From assembly GCF_902729445.1 (NCBI RefSeq), contig NZ_CACVCE010000001.1, positions 186,001 through 250,000 on the forward strand: DNA of 64,000 nucleotides, in the 5' to 3' direction. The stretch is from Magnetospirillum sp902729445. Lineage in GTDB: Bacteria; Pseudomonadota; Alphaproteobacteria; Rhodospirillales; Magnetospirillaceae. Numbering within the stretch: position 1 is the first letter of the stretch; every line of letters starts with the position of its first letter. The translations under genes and the position numbers were made by a program. Below the pieces are notes generated by a model. That model had not been told where the DNA came from. It did not search any database and saw only the letters and a list, made by a program, of their open reading frames with translations. Shown here piece by piece: positions 55,101 through 63,464 of this stretch.

Positions 55101-55325
55101 TCAAAAGGAAGGATCGTGAGAGGGTGTATCGCGTTCGGCGATACGCTCGCTCAGCCACGCATCCACCTCAGCCAACACCCATGCGACCCGACCCGGCCCG
55201 AGATTTACCCGCTTGGGAAATTTCCCCGCCGCTTCCAATCGCCCGATGTGCTGGGGCGTGTACGGGATGCCGCAGACGCTCTTCAGCTCCTTTTTCGACA
55301 CGAGCCGCTTCTCGTACCGAAACAT
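55101..55325 (-). CDS. AlpA/excisionase-like DNA-binding protein
   Basis: A 74-aa MerR-like or AlpA-type protein. It has LVSKKELKSVCGIPYTPQHI, then GRLEAAGKFPKRVNLGPGRV, then WVLAEVDAWLSERIAER, the usual HTH-then-wing layout. Such proteins regulate or direct excision of integrative elements, and commonly lie near the attachment site. AGGGAGA precedes the ATG at 55325. No integrase gene is found nearby, so the element is probably a remnant. Confidence 0.82.
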   Translation of the reverse strand: MFRYEKRLVSKKELKSVCGIPYTPQHIGRLEAAGKFPKRVNLGPGRVAWVLAEVDAWLSERIAERDTPSHDPSF

Positions 55326-55489
55326 CGGATTTCTCCCTTTCGGGAGGCATCGCGATGCCTCGGTGAAAAGCTGCACCGGTAGGCATACCGAAGGTAGCAT
55401 CAGCGTCCGTGTGAGTCGAGATGGGGGCGGATTGGGTGGTGGGGGTTATGAAAAATTCAGAGATCTTTTGGCATGTACCCCTGACTGAT

Positions 55490-55511
55490 TTTGTGCCCCC
55501 GTTTGTGCCCC
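55490..55511. repeat. Direct repeat TTTGTGCCCC x2
   Basis: Two copies of TTTGTGCCCC (55490-55499 and 55502-55511), spaced 12 bases start to start, lie between the AlpA-like gene and the tRNA. They are candidate binding sites for an integrase or the AlpA-like protein; this is inference from position. Confidence 0.5.
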
Positions 55512-55563
55512 GGAAGCGTGGCAAGGGCTCGGAAAGGCTCCGGCAAGAATGCGCCCAGGCAAC

Positions 55564-55605
55564 AAAAAACCCCGACAAGTCATCGACCTGTCAGGGTTTT
55601 TGTTT
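55564..55605 (-). terminator. Terminator of the tRNA-Met gene
   Basis: A stem of AAAAACCC and GACA pairing with TGTC and GGGTTTTT, with one mismatch, just past the 3' end of the tRNA. T-rich on both strands, so it may work in both directions. Confidence 0.8.
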
Positions 55606-55614
55606 CGCGAAGGT

Positions 55615-55691
55615 TGGTAGCGGGAGAGGGACTTGAACCCCCGACCCCAGGATTATGATTCCCGTGCTCTAACCAGCTGAGCTACCCCGCC
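55615..55691 (-). tRNA. tRNA-Met (anticodon CAU), elongator type
   Basis: A 77-base cloverleaf with CCA encoded. The 5' end starts GGCGGGGTAGCTCAGCTGG, the anticodon loop is ATCATAA (anticodon CAT), the T-arm is GGGGG TTCAAGT CCCTC, and the acceptor 3' side is TCCCGCTACCA. Position 1 pairs with position 72 as G-U, unlike the unpaired C1-A72 of initiator tRNA, which favours elongator Met over initiator. tRNA-Ile2 also has CAU, but the acceptor sequence fits Met better. Its 3' end points into the AT-rich patch, the usual orientation for a tRNA used as an integration site. Confidence 0.93.
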
Positions 55692-55712
55692 ATATCCCGT
55701 GCGAGAGGCGCC

Positions 55713-55741
55713 GATATAAAGGCATCTCGCCCCCCTGTCAA
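55713..55741 (-). promoter_or_regulatory. Sigma-70-type promoter of tRNA-Met
   Basis: On the minus strand, TTGACA (complement of 55736-55741) and TATATC (complement of 55713-55718) are separated by 17 bases. The -10 lies about 22 bases upstream of the mature tRNA 5' end. Confidence 0.82.
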
Positions 55742-55796
55742 GCGGCAAAGGAAACACCTATCTTTGGGACGGGAAGCAAAAGGAGCACAAGAGAAA

Positions 55797-56432
<636 letters not shown>

Positions 56433-56496
56433 TGGTCCGATCCAGACAGAAGGTTCATTTGCATGAACCGTCTGCCTGGTGAATCGGCCCACAAAA

Positions 56497-56850
56497 TCAA
56501 CGAAGCCCGAACCTGACGGACAGTGCGTCCAGGGCGGCGGCCAGCTCGCGGTCCAGCCGGGCGCCAAGGTCGCGGTCGATCATCGCCCGGGCCGGGTCGT
56601 GCTGGGCAAACTGGCACAATTGCGCCAGCCGGCAGCAGGCCAGGCTGGAAGCCATGCCTTTCAACCGGTGAGACGCGGCCCGCAATTCGGTGGCGTCGCC
56701 CTGTTGCCAGGCCGCCCGCATGGCGTCGGATTCCACACCGAAGGACTCGGGCGCCTTGGCGGCAAGGTCGGTCAAGGTGGCGGCACCGACCCACTCGGTC
56801 AGTTCACTCAAATAGGCGTGGTCAAGGACGTCCTCGCCCATTTCGGCCAT
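56497..56850 (-). CDS. HPt (histidine phosphotransfer) domain protein
   Basis: A 117-aa all-helical phosphorelay protein. The phosphorylated His is in ELRAASHRLKGMASSLACCR (near residue 61), matching the H-x-L-K-G motif, and is followed by a second helix with LCQFAQH. The ATG is preceded by GGGGGGAA. No kinase or regulator gene is adjacent, so its partners are elsewhere. It faces msrA. Confidence 0.86.
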   Translation of the reverse strand: MAEMGEDVLDHAYLSELTEWVGAATLTDLAAKAPESFGVESDAMRAAWQQGDATELRAASHRLKGMASSLACCRLAQLCQFAQHDPARAMIDRDLGARLDRELAAALDALSVRFGLR

Positions 56851-56996
56851 GGTTCCCCCCCTGCCGTCCTCGGGACATCAGCCGATGGTGCGCCTAACCG
56901 CTTCGGCTGGCTACTCCCGGTTGGGCATATCAGCCATTCCTGATGCGCTTGACCGCAATCAATGGGTCGGGGATGGCCGTCTTCTAGGGTGGCGCC

Positions 56997-57578
56997 ATGA
57001 CCGACACCTCCTCTTCGCCCGACGCGGCGGCCCAGGAATGGGGCGCTTTGTCCAACCTGCCCGGCAATCCCATCATGTGGGTGCTGATCATCAGCGAGTT
57101 GCTGGTGTTCGGCGCCTTCTTCCTGGGTTTCGGCGCCGCTCGCATCCTGGATGTCGAGATGTTCCGCGCCGGCCAGGCGATGCTGGATCTGCGCCTGGGC
57201 GGGCTCAATACCCTGATCCTGGTCACCAGCGGCTGGCTGGCGGCCAAGGCGGTGCAGGCCGGGCACGCCGGCCAAGGGGCGGTGTCGCGCCGCTGGCTGC
57301 TGGCGGCGGGCGTGCTGGGGTTCGCCTTCCTGGCGGTCAAGGGCGTCGAATATGCCGACAAGGCGGCCCATGGAATCGACATCGAGACCAACACCTTCTT
57401 CACGCTGTTCTATCTGATGACCGGCTTCCACGCCCTGCATGTGGTGATGGGACTGGTGGTGCTGGCCATCGTCGGCTGGCGCAATTCGGTCGACAATCTG
57501 GAAACCGGGGCGGCCTTCTGGCACATGGTCGACCTGATCTGGCTGATCTTGTTCCCCATCGTTTATCTGGTGCGCTGA
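56997..57578 (+). CDS. norE: Cytochrome c oxidase subunit III-like protein NorE
   Basis: A 193-aa membrane protein with five hydrophobic segments, of the heme-copper oxidase subunit III family. PGNPIMWVLIISELLVFGAFF, TFFTLFYLMTGFHALHVVMG and ETGAAFWHMVDLIWLILFP are conserved. The short five-helix form paired with a small subunit-IV-like gene is NorE, which supports nitric oxide reductase activity in denitrifiers. The norCB genes are not in the window. Its stop overlaps the next start. Confidence 0.85.
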   Translation: MTDTSSSPDAAAQEWGALSNLPGNPIMWVLIISELLVFGAFFLGFGAARILDVEMFRAGQAMLDLRLGGLNTLILVTSGWLAAKAVQAGHAGQGAVSRRWLLAAGVLGFAFLAVKGVEYADKAAHGIDIETNTFFTLFYLMTGFHALHVVMGLVVLAIVGWRNSVDNLETGAAFWHMVDLIWLILFPIVYLVR

Positions 57579-57889
57579 TGACCAATGCCGAAAGCCAAGC
57601 CGAGTGGAGCCGCCGTCTGGTCCGCGCCTGGGCGCTGCTGGTCGGGCTGACCCTGGTGTCCTTGACCGCCGTGCTGGTCTTTGGCCACACCGAAGCCGGA
57701 TTGGTGGCCGCCGCCATCGCCTTGGTGGCGTCTTACTTCAAGGCGCGTGCCGTGCTGGACCATTTCCTGGACCTGCGCCGGGCCGACAAGGGCTGGCGCG
57801 GCTTCTTTTCCGGCATGCTGATCGTCATCCTGGGTGGCCTGATGGTCACCTATCTGATCGCGGCTTGGGCTAGCCCAACGGGCATATGA
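57578..57889 (+). CDS. norF: Small membrane protein NorF (cytochrome oxidase subunit IV-like)
   Basis: A 103-aa protein with three membrane segments (ALLVGLTLVSLTAVLVFG, GLVAAAIALVASYFKARAVL, FFSGMLIVILGGLMVTYLIA). The family-typical KARAVLDHFLDLR is present. It starts on the norE stop (TGATG). It is needed with NorE for full NO reductase function in Paracoccus, by family knowledge. Confidence 0.8.
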   Translation: MTNAESQAEWSRRLVRAWALLVGLTLVSLTAVLVFGHTEAGLVAAAIALVASYFKARAVLDHFLDLRRADKGWRGFFSGMLIVILGGLMVTYLIAAWASPTGI

Positions 57890-57908
57890 CCCCATACCCC
57901 TGCAGGCG

Positions 57909-57937
57909 TTGCGACTGAGCGTCGCGACGTCTACACT
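57909..57937 (+). promoter_or_regulatory. Candidate promoter of the patatin-like gene
   Basis: TTGCGA at 57909-57914 and TACACT at 57932-57937 are separated by 17 bases, with a leader of about 25 bases to the ATG at 57970. Confidence 0.55.
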
Positions 57938-57969
57938 TCCAAGTAGAAGTGCACAGAGAGGGGTTTGTC

Positions 57970-59139
57970 ATGAAGCGTGCGATTGCGTTGGCTGGCGGCG
58001 GTCCGGCGGTGGGAATCAGCCTCGGCGCGCTGAAGCGCCTGCACCAGGAGCCCGATATCCGCTTCGACGTGTGGACGCTGTCGTGCATCGGCGCCTGGCT
58101 GGGCATCGTGTGGAACCAGGCCGATATCGGCCACGAGGCCGAGGTCTCCGAGACATTCTTTCGCAAGATCTTCCGTCCCGACAATGTCTACGACCGTTTC
58201 CCGGTCGCCGCCGCCTTCGCGCCCGACTTCGAAGCCAGCCTGCGCAACTCGGTGTCGTTCATGCTCAATCCGGCCAGCTACCACAATCTGGTGGTGCCCG
58301 AGGCGATCCTTGAGGCCTGGCAGGAAATCCTGCGCTTCGCCGCGGACCCCCGCCAATGGTCGATGGCCAACGTCAACGCTTTGGTGTTGAACCAGATCCT
58401 GGCGGTCAATCCGTGGTCGCGCTTCCTGACCAGCCTGATCTACAAAAGCGAGACCAAGGGTCTGTCGCGCATCTATTACCCCGACAGCGCCTTCCTGGCC
58501 CAGATCGACTTTGGCCGCTTAAGCGAGCCGGGGCGGCCGACCATCTACCACAATGCCTACAACCTGACCGACGACCGGCTCGAGCTGTTTTCCAACCTCA
58601 ATCCCAAATACCAGAAGATCCGGGCCGAAACCCTGTGCGCCTGCTCGGCGCTGCCCTATATCGAGGACCCGGTGACCATCGGCGACAAGACCTATTGCGA
58701 GGGCGCCACCGTCGATACCGTCAACTTCCAGGATCTGCTGACCAACCATCCCGACCTGGAAGAGGTGTGGGTCAGCCGCATCCTTGACATCAAGCAGGTC
58801 AGGAAGCCCGAGAATCTGTACGACGCCCTGAACAATCTGGTGATGCTGTTCGCCGCCACCACCAGCGAGGACGATGTCCGCCTGTTCAAGTCCCATGTCG
58901 AGAAGGATCGCCCCGACCTTAAGGTCATCGAGATCCCGGTGGCCTATAACGTCAATTACGACTGGTCGTGGTCGAATCTCGATCGCGGCATCGCCGAGGG
59001 CGCCGACGCCGCCGACCATGTGATCAAGGCCTATCGCGACGGCCGCAATCTGACCGCGACCGAGTCCGAACGCATCTCGCGCGAGGAGGCGCCCAAGCCC
59101 GAGGAAGCGCCGAAGCGCAAGCGCCCGGCCCTCGTGTGA
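57970..59139 (+). CDS. Patatin-like phospholipase family protein with altered catalytic residues
   Basis: A 389-aa cytosolic protein of the patatin fold. The glycine-rich loop is AGGGPAVGISLGALKRL (residues 8-24). The nucleophile elbow reads TLSCIGAWLG where G-x-S-x-G is usual, so a Ser or a Cys could take that place but the leading Gly is missing. The dyad motif is CEGATVDTVNF, with Glu where Asp-Gly-Gly/Ala is normal. The C-terminus is Lys/Pro/Glu-rich. Lipid acyl hydrolase activity is the family role, but these changes make activity uncertain. Confidence 0.78.
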   Translation: MKRAIALAGGGPAVGISLGALKRLHQEPDIRFDVWTLSCIGAWLGIVWNQADIGHEAEVSETFFRKIFRPDNVYDRFPVAAAFAPDFEASLRNSVSFMLNPASYHNLVVPEAILEAWQEILRFAADPRQWSMANVNALVLNQILAVNPWSRFLTSLIYKSETKGLSRIYYPDSAFLAQIDFGRLSEPGRPTIYHNAYNLTDDRLELFSNLNPKYQKIRAETLCACSALPYIEDPVTIGDKTYCEGATVDTVNFQDLLTNHPDLEEVWVSRILDIKQVRKPENLYDALNNLVMLFAATTSEDDVRLFKSHVEKDRPDLKVIEIPVAYNVNYDWSWSNLDRGIAEGADAADHVIKAYRDGRNLTATESERISREEAPKPEEAPKRKRPALV

Positions 59140-59281
59140 CGGTGGTATGTCGCGTTCCATAGGATCATTGGGGGTGGGGTGAATAACCTACATTCTTAAG
59201 GATAGCAAAGTCCCGCTTTGGTTTCGCCCAATGAGTCGGTAGAACTGTGCATACGAAGCGCGGCCAGCAGTGCGGGGGATT

Positions 59282-60982
59282 ATGAGCGTATTCGACGACG
59301 TCCGGATTGGTGCCAAGATCGCGGTCATTCCGGTGGTGGCGACCCTGGGCATGGTGGTGATCGCCATTGTCGGCATGATGGGCCTGGCCAAACAGGAGCG
59401 TGCGCTCGACGATATCGCCGACATCGCCTTCGCCAAATCGGTCAAGACCGCCGAATTGTCCGGAATCATCCAGGCCGCCCATTCCGACCTGTACCGGTTG
59501 CTGACCTGGAACGCGGCCGGCGTCGATGCCAAGCAGATGGACAAGGTCGAAGACGCCTTCAAGGGCGCGGTCGCCACCGCCGAATCCTCGATCGCGGCCT
59601 ATCGCAAGGGCTATGAATTGTCGGCCGAAGAGGCGCAGTTGCTGGGCAAGCTTGACAAGGCCCTGGCCCTTTATAAGGAAAACACCCATCACGTCTTGTC
59701 GATGCAGGCGCTGGACTTCACCGCCGCCGTGTCTTTCATGTGGACCGCCGAGGACAACTTCCTGGACCTGATGAAGGAAGCGCGCGGCATGATCGCGCTG
59801 GAAGGCCGGCTGGTCGAGGAATCCAAGGCCGCCGCCATGGAAGCCGCCGGGCGGACCCGCTCGCTGTTCATCGGCATCGCCATCGCCGCCATCGGTCTGC
59901 TGGTGGCGTTCTCGGTCTTCCTGGGCCGGGCCATCTCGTCGGCGGTCGGCGGCATGACCCGGGCGATGGACCAGCTGGCCCAAGGTGATCTGGGGGTGGC
60001 GATCCCCGCCATCGGCCGCAAGGACGAAATCGGCGCCATGGCCGCCGCCGTGCAGGTGTTCAAGGACAATGCCGTGCGGGTCAAGGCGTTGACCGCCGAA
60101 CAAGAAGCGCTGCAGCGCGAGGCCGAGGAAAGCAAGCGGCGCACCATGGCCGAACTGGCCGCCGAGATCGAGAGCACCGTGCGCGGTGCCGTCGCCGCCG
60201 CCTCGTCGGCCGCCGACGCCATCCGCGGCGAGGCCGAGGTGCTGGCCGGCAATGCCGAGACCGCGTCCAGCCGCAGCGCCCAGGTGGCCGAATCCTCGCA
60301 AGCGGCCAGCGGCAACGTCGAAACCGTGGCCCAGGCCGCCGAGCGACTGGCCGGCGCCATCAACGAGATCAATCGCCAGGTCGCCCAATCCTCACGCGTG
60401 GCCGAGGACGCGGTCAGCGAGGCCGCCCGCACCGACGAGACGGTCAAGGGCCTGACCGCCGCCTCGCAGAAGATCGGCGAGGTGGTCAAGCTGATCAACG
60501 ACATCGCCAGCCAGACCAACCTGTTGGCGCTGAACGCCACCATCGAGGCCGCCAGGGCCGGCGAAGCGGGCAAGGGCTTCGCTGTGGTCGCCCAAGAGGT
60601 CAAGAGCCTGGCCAATCAGACCGCGCGCGCCACCAACGAGATCGCCGGCGAGATCAGCGCCATGAAGGAAGCCACCGACGAAGCGGTACGCGCCATCGAC
60701 GGCATCGTCGCCACCATCGGCCGGGTCAGCGAGGCCCTGGCCGCCATCGCCGGCGCGGTGGCCGAGCAGGGGCGCGCCACCGGCGAGATCAGCACCTCGG
60801 TCAGCGAGGCCGCCGACGGCACCCGCATCGTCAGCGACGGCATCGGCGAGGTCCGCCGCGTCGCCGAGGATGTCGGCGCCGCCGCCGCCAATGTCCATTC
60901 CACCACCGAGGGGCTGGTGGGCGAGTTCGCCCGCCTGCAATCCGAGGTCGACAGTCTGGTCCACCGTCTGCGGACGGCCTGA
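59282..60982 (+). CDS. Methyl-accepting chemotaxis protein
   Basis: A 566-aa chemoreceptor. TM1 (IAVIPVVATLGMVVIAIVGM) is near residue 15, a four-helix-bundle-like sensor domain covers about 38-190, TM2 is near 195-218, and HAMP is near 219-271. The cytoplasmic coiled coil has the signalling tip KLINDIASQTNLLALNATIE, then ARAGEAGKGFAVVAQEVKSL. No C-terminal CheR-docking pentapeptide is seen. The ATG at 59282 follows GGGGGA. A small periplasmic Cache-like protein gene follows 38 bases later. Confidence 0.93.
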   Translation: MSVFDDVRIGAKIAVIPVVATLGMVVIAIVGMMGLAKQERALDDIADIAFAKSVKTAELSGIIQAAHSDLYRLLTWNAAGVDAKQMDKVEDAFKGAVATAESSIAAYRKGYELSAEEAQLLGKLDKALALYKENTHHVLSMQALDFTAAVSFMWTAEDNFLDLMKEARGMIALEGRLVEESKAAAMEAAGRTRSLFIGIAIAAIGLLVAFSVFLGRAISSAVGGMTRAMDQLAQGDLGVAIPAIGRKDEIGAMAAAVQVFKDNAVRVKALTAEQEALQREAEESKRRTMAELAAEIESTVRGAVAAASSAADAIRGEAEVLAGNAETASSRSAQVAESSQAASGNVETVAQAAERLAGAINEINRQVAQSSRVAEDAVSEAARTDETVKGLTAASQKIGEVVKLINDIASQTNLLALNATIEAARAGEAGKGFAVVAQEVKSLANQTARATNEIAGEISAMKEATDEAVRAIDGIVATIGRVSEALAAIAGAVAEQGRATGEISTSVSEAADGTRIVSDGIGEVRRVAEDVGAAAANVHSTTEGLVGEFARLQSEVDSLVHRLRTA

Positions 60983-61020
60983 TCTACCCGTTCACCCATT
61001 CACATCCATAGGGGGATATC

Positions 61021-61476
61021 GTGAAGAAGATTGTTGGGATTGCCGCAGCCCTTGGGCTGACCCTGGCCGCCGGTGCCGCCAAGGCCGACGAATGCGCCTC
61101 GGCCCAGATGTTGGTCGACAAGTCGATCGCGCACTACAAGGCCGCCGGCAAGGAAAAGTCGTTCGCCGACTTCATGAACAAGGACAACAAGGATTGGGTC
61201 AATGGCGAGCTGTACGTCATCGTCAGCACCATGGACGGCATCTTCAAGGTGCACGCCATCAATCCGAAGCTGATCGACAATCCGGCGCTGCCGGCGCTCA
61301 AGGACACCAACGGCGTGATGATCATTCAGGAAATGATCCGCGTCGGCAAGGAAACCCCCAACGGCGGTTGGGCCAAGTACACCTGGACCCACCCCGAGAC
61401 CAAGAAACTGGCCCCCAAGCAAACTTGGGTCAAGGTCCACGATGCCCAGTTGTTCATGGCCGGCTGCTATCCGTAA
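61021..61476 (+). CDS. Stand-alone periplasmic single-Cache-like protein
   Basis: A 151-aa exported protein. A signal peptide (residues 1-22, ending AAKA) is followed by a small sensor-like domain: LVDKSIAHYKAAGKEKSFAD, then DWVNGELYVIVSTMDGIFKV, HAINPKLIDN and GWAKYTWTHPETKKLAPKQ. This resembles single Cache (type 2) domains that bind small ligands in chemoreceptors and kinases. It has no membrane or signalling part, so it may present a ligand to the neighbouring receptor or act as a binding protein. GTG start behind AGGGGGA. Confidence 0.8.
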   Translation: MKKIVGIAAALGLTLAAGAAKADECASAQMLVDKSIAHYKAAGKEKSFADFMNKDNKDWVNGELYVIVSTMDGIFKVHAINPKLIDNPALPALKDTNGVMIIQEMIRVGKETPNGGWAKYTWTHPETKKLAPKQTWVKVHDAQLFMAGCYP

Positions 61477-61481
61477 TCGCT

Positions 61482-61533
61482 GGTGTCCTGCCCCAGAAGT
61501 CCGCATGCGAACTTCTGGGATAAGCAGGCCACT
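61482..61533. repeat. Dispersed ~50-bp palindrome, copy 2 (reverse orientation)
   Basis: Read on the minus strand, this runs GTGGCCTGCTTATCCC, then AGAAGTTCGC, GCGGACTTCT and GGGGCAGGACACC. It matches the inner palindrome at 40074-40123 with a few changes, some of which keep the stem paired. It begins 6 bases after the stop of the Cache-like gene. Confidence 0.75.
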
Positions 61534-61616
61534 AATTCATGGGGTTGTGTGGTGATTTCGCCATCATCATTCTGACGCGAACTTCAAAATCACCCCACCA
61601 GCCGATTTTCCCGGAT

Positions 61617-61656
61617 AAAGGGCGTCGCCAGAGGTGTTCTGGCGGCGCCTTTATCT
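61617..61656 (+). terminator. Terminator downstream of the Cache-like gene
   Basis: The stem AAAGGGCGTCGCCAGA with TCTGGCGGCGCCTTT has one bulge and a G-T pair. The loop is GGTGT, and TATCTTTT follows. It closes the MCP-Cache unit. Confidence 0.8.
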
Positions 61657-61866
61657 TTTGGTAATGGTTGGAATCGTATGCATTGTATGGGGTTTGATTA
61701 GGTCGACCGTCTCCAAACTTTTGCCGTATCCCATCGGATTTTCCCTTGCGGGGCGGCATGGTTGGTTGCTTCGGGCCGCAAGGACCGCGTAAGCTTGGGG
61801 GCTGCGCGGTTTTGGTGGGGCCCCTGGCGCCGGGGTGGCGGACGGGCGAGGGTGGTGTTGGACGGC

Positions 61867-62958
61867 ATGAAACCGTACATCGTGGCCATATTCAATCAGA
61901 AGGGTGGCATCTCCAAGACCACCACCAGCACGAACCTTGCGGTTTGTCTGGCGGCGCATGGAAAGTCGGTGGTGGTCATCGACCTCGATTCCCAGGGCGA
62001 TTCGACCAAAAGCCTGGGCATCGATCCCAATGTCCGCCAGGGCATCTATGATCTGTTCATCGGTGCCGCCAAGTTGGAAGACGTCATCTTGCCGACCCGT
62101 TTCGAGGGGCTGCGGGTGATCCCCTCGACCTATTCGCTGGCCGGCATCGAGATCAAGCTGTCCGAGCTGAAGGATTCGCAGCGCACGCTTTCCACCATCG
62201 TCAGCCATGCCTCGATCGATTGCGACTACATCATCATCGATTGCCCGCCGGCTTTGGGCATCTTGCCGATCAACGCCCTGGCCACCGCCGATGCGGTGAT
62301 CATTCCGGTCACCGCCACGCCCTACGCCAATGACGGGCTGCTGCGCACGCTGCCATCGATCAAGTACGTGCAGGAAGGGCTGAACAAGGGGCTGCTGCTG
62401 CAAGGCGTTCTGTTCACCATCCACGATCGCCACAAGGCGGCGCGCAAGATCAGCGACCTGATCCGCGCCCGTTTGGGCGGCACGGTCTATGGGGCGGAAA
62501 TCCCCCGCGACAACATGGTGATCGAGGCGGCGGCCTCGCGGCTGCCGGTGTGCGTCTATGCTCCGAAATCGGCGGCCGCTCAGGCCCACCTGGACTTCAC
62601 CGTCGAGTTCCTGGAACGCCATCATAAGATCGCCGCCAAGGCCGGTCAGGAACTGGCGCCGTTTCCGGCCCGCCAGGCGGCGCTGGACCGCCTGCAGGGC
62701 TGGCGGAGCCTGCTGGCCGACCATCTGGCGGCGCCGGAACAGGGTGGACTGGCGCAGCAGACCTCGCGGCTGGACCGCATGCTGTATGGCGACCGCACCA
62801 CCATCGAGCGCCTGCATCTGGCGCTGATCCATTTCTTCATCGACCATCGGGGCGTGCTGGCGGTGTTCTTGGCTCTGGTCGCGTTGGTCGGCCTGATGGT
62901 GATCGGCGCCGGAGTCGGAGGCGTGCGTTTGTTGGCCGACGCCTTCGGACTGTCTTAG
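61867..62958 (+). CDS. ParA-family ATPase with C-terminal membrane segment, chemotaxis-linked
   Basis: A 363-aa ParA/Soj-type ATPase. The deviant Walker A is FNQKGGISKTTTSTN (residues 9-23), Walker A' is VVVIDLDSQGDSTKSLG, and Walker B is IIIDCPPALGILP. After the ATPase domain (to about 255) comes a helical region, and then one clear membrane helix near 334-355 (GVLAVFLALVALVGLMVIGA). It stands 8 bases before cheW and cheR, so it is probably a chemosensory-array partitioning ATPase like ParC or PpfA. The membrane tail is unusual for this family. Confidence 0.85.
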   Translation: MKPYIVAIFNQKGGISKTTTSTNLAVCLAAHGKSVVVIDLDSQGDSTKSLGIDPNVRQGIYDLFIGAAKLEDVILPTRFEGLRVIPSTYSLAGIEIKLSELKDSQRTLSTIVSHASIDCDYIIIDCPPALGILPINALATADAVIIPVTATPYANDGLLRTLPSIKYVQEGLNKGLLLQGVLFTIHDRHKAARKISDLIRARLGGTVYGAEIPRDNMVIEAAASRLPVCVYAPKSAAAQAHLDFTVEFLERHHKIAAKAGQELAPFPARQAALDRLQGWRSLLADHLAAPEQGGLAQQTSRLDRMLYGDRTTIERLHLALIHFFIDHRGVLAVFLALVALVGLMVIGAGVGGVRLLADAFGLS

Positions 62959-62966
62959 GGGGGGTA

Positions 62967-63464
62967 ATGAGCGACGACGCCCATTCGGTCGTGGTGTTCA
63001 ACGTGTCGGATCAGCCCTTCGCGGCTTCCGTCGAATACGTCGCCGAAGTGGTGCCGATCCCGTGGCTGGCCAAGCCGCCGGGGATGCCATCGATCGTCCA
63101 GGGGATCTTGAATCTGGGTGGCGTCGCGGTGACGGTGCTGCGCGCCGATCTGCTGTTGGGGCTTGAACCGTTTTCGGTCGGCCTGGATTCCTCGATCCTG
63201 ATCATGAAGGAGCGGGCCGTGCCGATGGGGCTGTTGGTCCAGCATGTCGATGGCGTCTATCCGCTGTCGGCCTGCCGGGTCTTGCCGATCGACGAGACCC
63301 GCACGTTCCAGGGCTGCGTCGAGGCGCAGCTGGAAATAGGCGAGCAAGCCATCCCCTTGCTGTCCTGGCCGAAAATCCTGCTGGAAGAGGAACGCCAGCG
63401 CGTCCTCGACTATCTTGGCCAAATGTCCAAGCGGCTCGACGACCTGGCGGAAGAGCTGTCGTGA
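62967..63464 (+). CDS. cheW: CheW-like chemotaxis coupling protein
   Basis: A 165-aa coupling protein that links receptors to CheA. VVVFNVSDQPFAASVEYVAE, then PPGMPSIVQGILNLGGVAVT and VLRADLLLGLEP, match the CheW domain. The C-terminal 25 residues add a charged helix. It lies 8 bases after the ParA-like gene, and its stop overlaps the cheR start. Confidence 0.92.
   Translation: MSDDAHSVVVFNVSDQPFAASVEYVAEVVPIPWLAKPPGMPSIVQGILNLGGVAVTVLRADLLLGLEPFSVGLDSSILIMKERAVPMGLLVQHVDGVYPLSACRVLPIDETRTFQGCVEAQLEIGEQAIPLLSWPKILLEEERQRVLDYLGQMSKRLDDLAEELS

Larger units (their letters stand above)
61477..61866. other. 390-base intergenic region
   Basis: It holds the second copy of a dispersed ~50-bp palindrome (61482-61533), an intrinsic terminator at 61617-61656, and about 200 bases upstream of the ParA-like gene that should contain its promoter. 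I cannot name a clear promoter or a gene in it. Confidence 0.7.

Noticed and set aside
55168..55578. A minus-strand frame of 136 codons around the AlpA-like gene, considered as integrase remains
   Set aside because: No tyrosine-recombinase motifs (R, H-x-x-R, Y) are visible, and it overlaps a good AlpA-like gene in another frame.
55590..55700. Search for a duplicated tRNA-Met 3' end (att site) at the other edge of the patch
   Set aside because: No second copy of the tRNA 3' sequence was seen near 53.7-54.1 kb, so the boundaries of an inserted element cannot be set.
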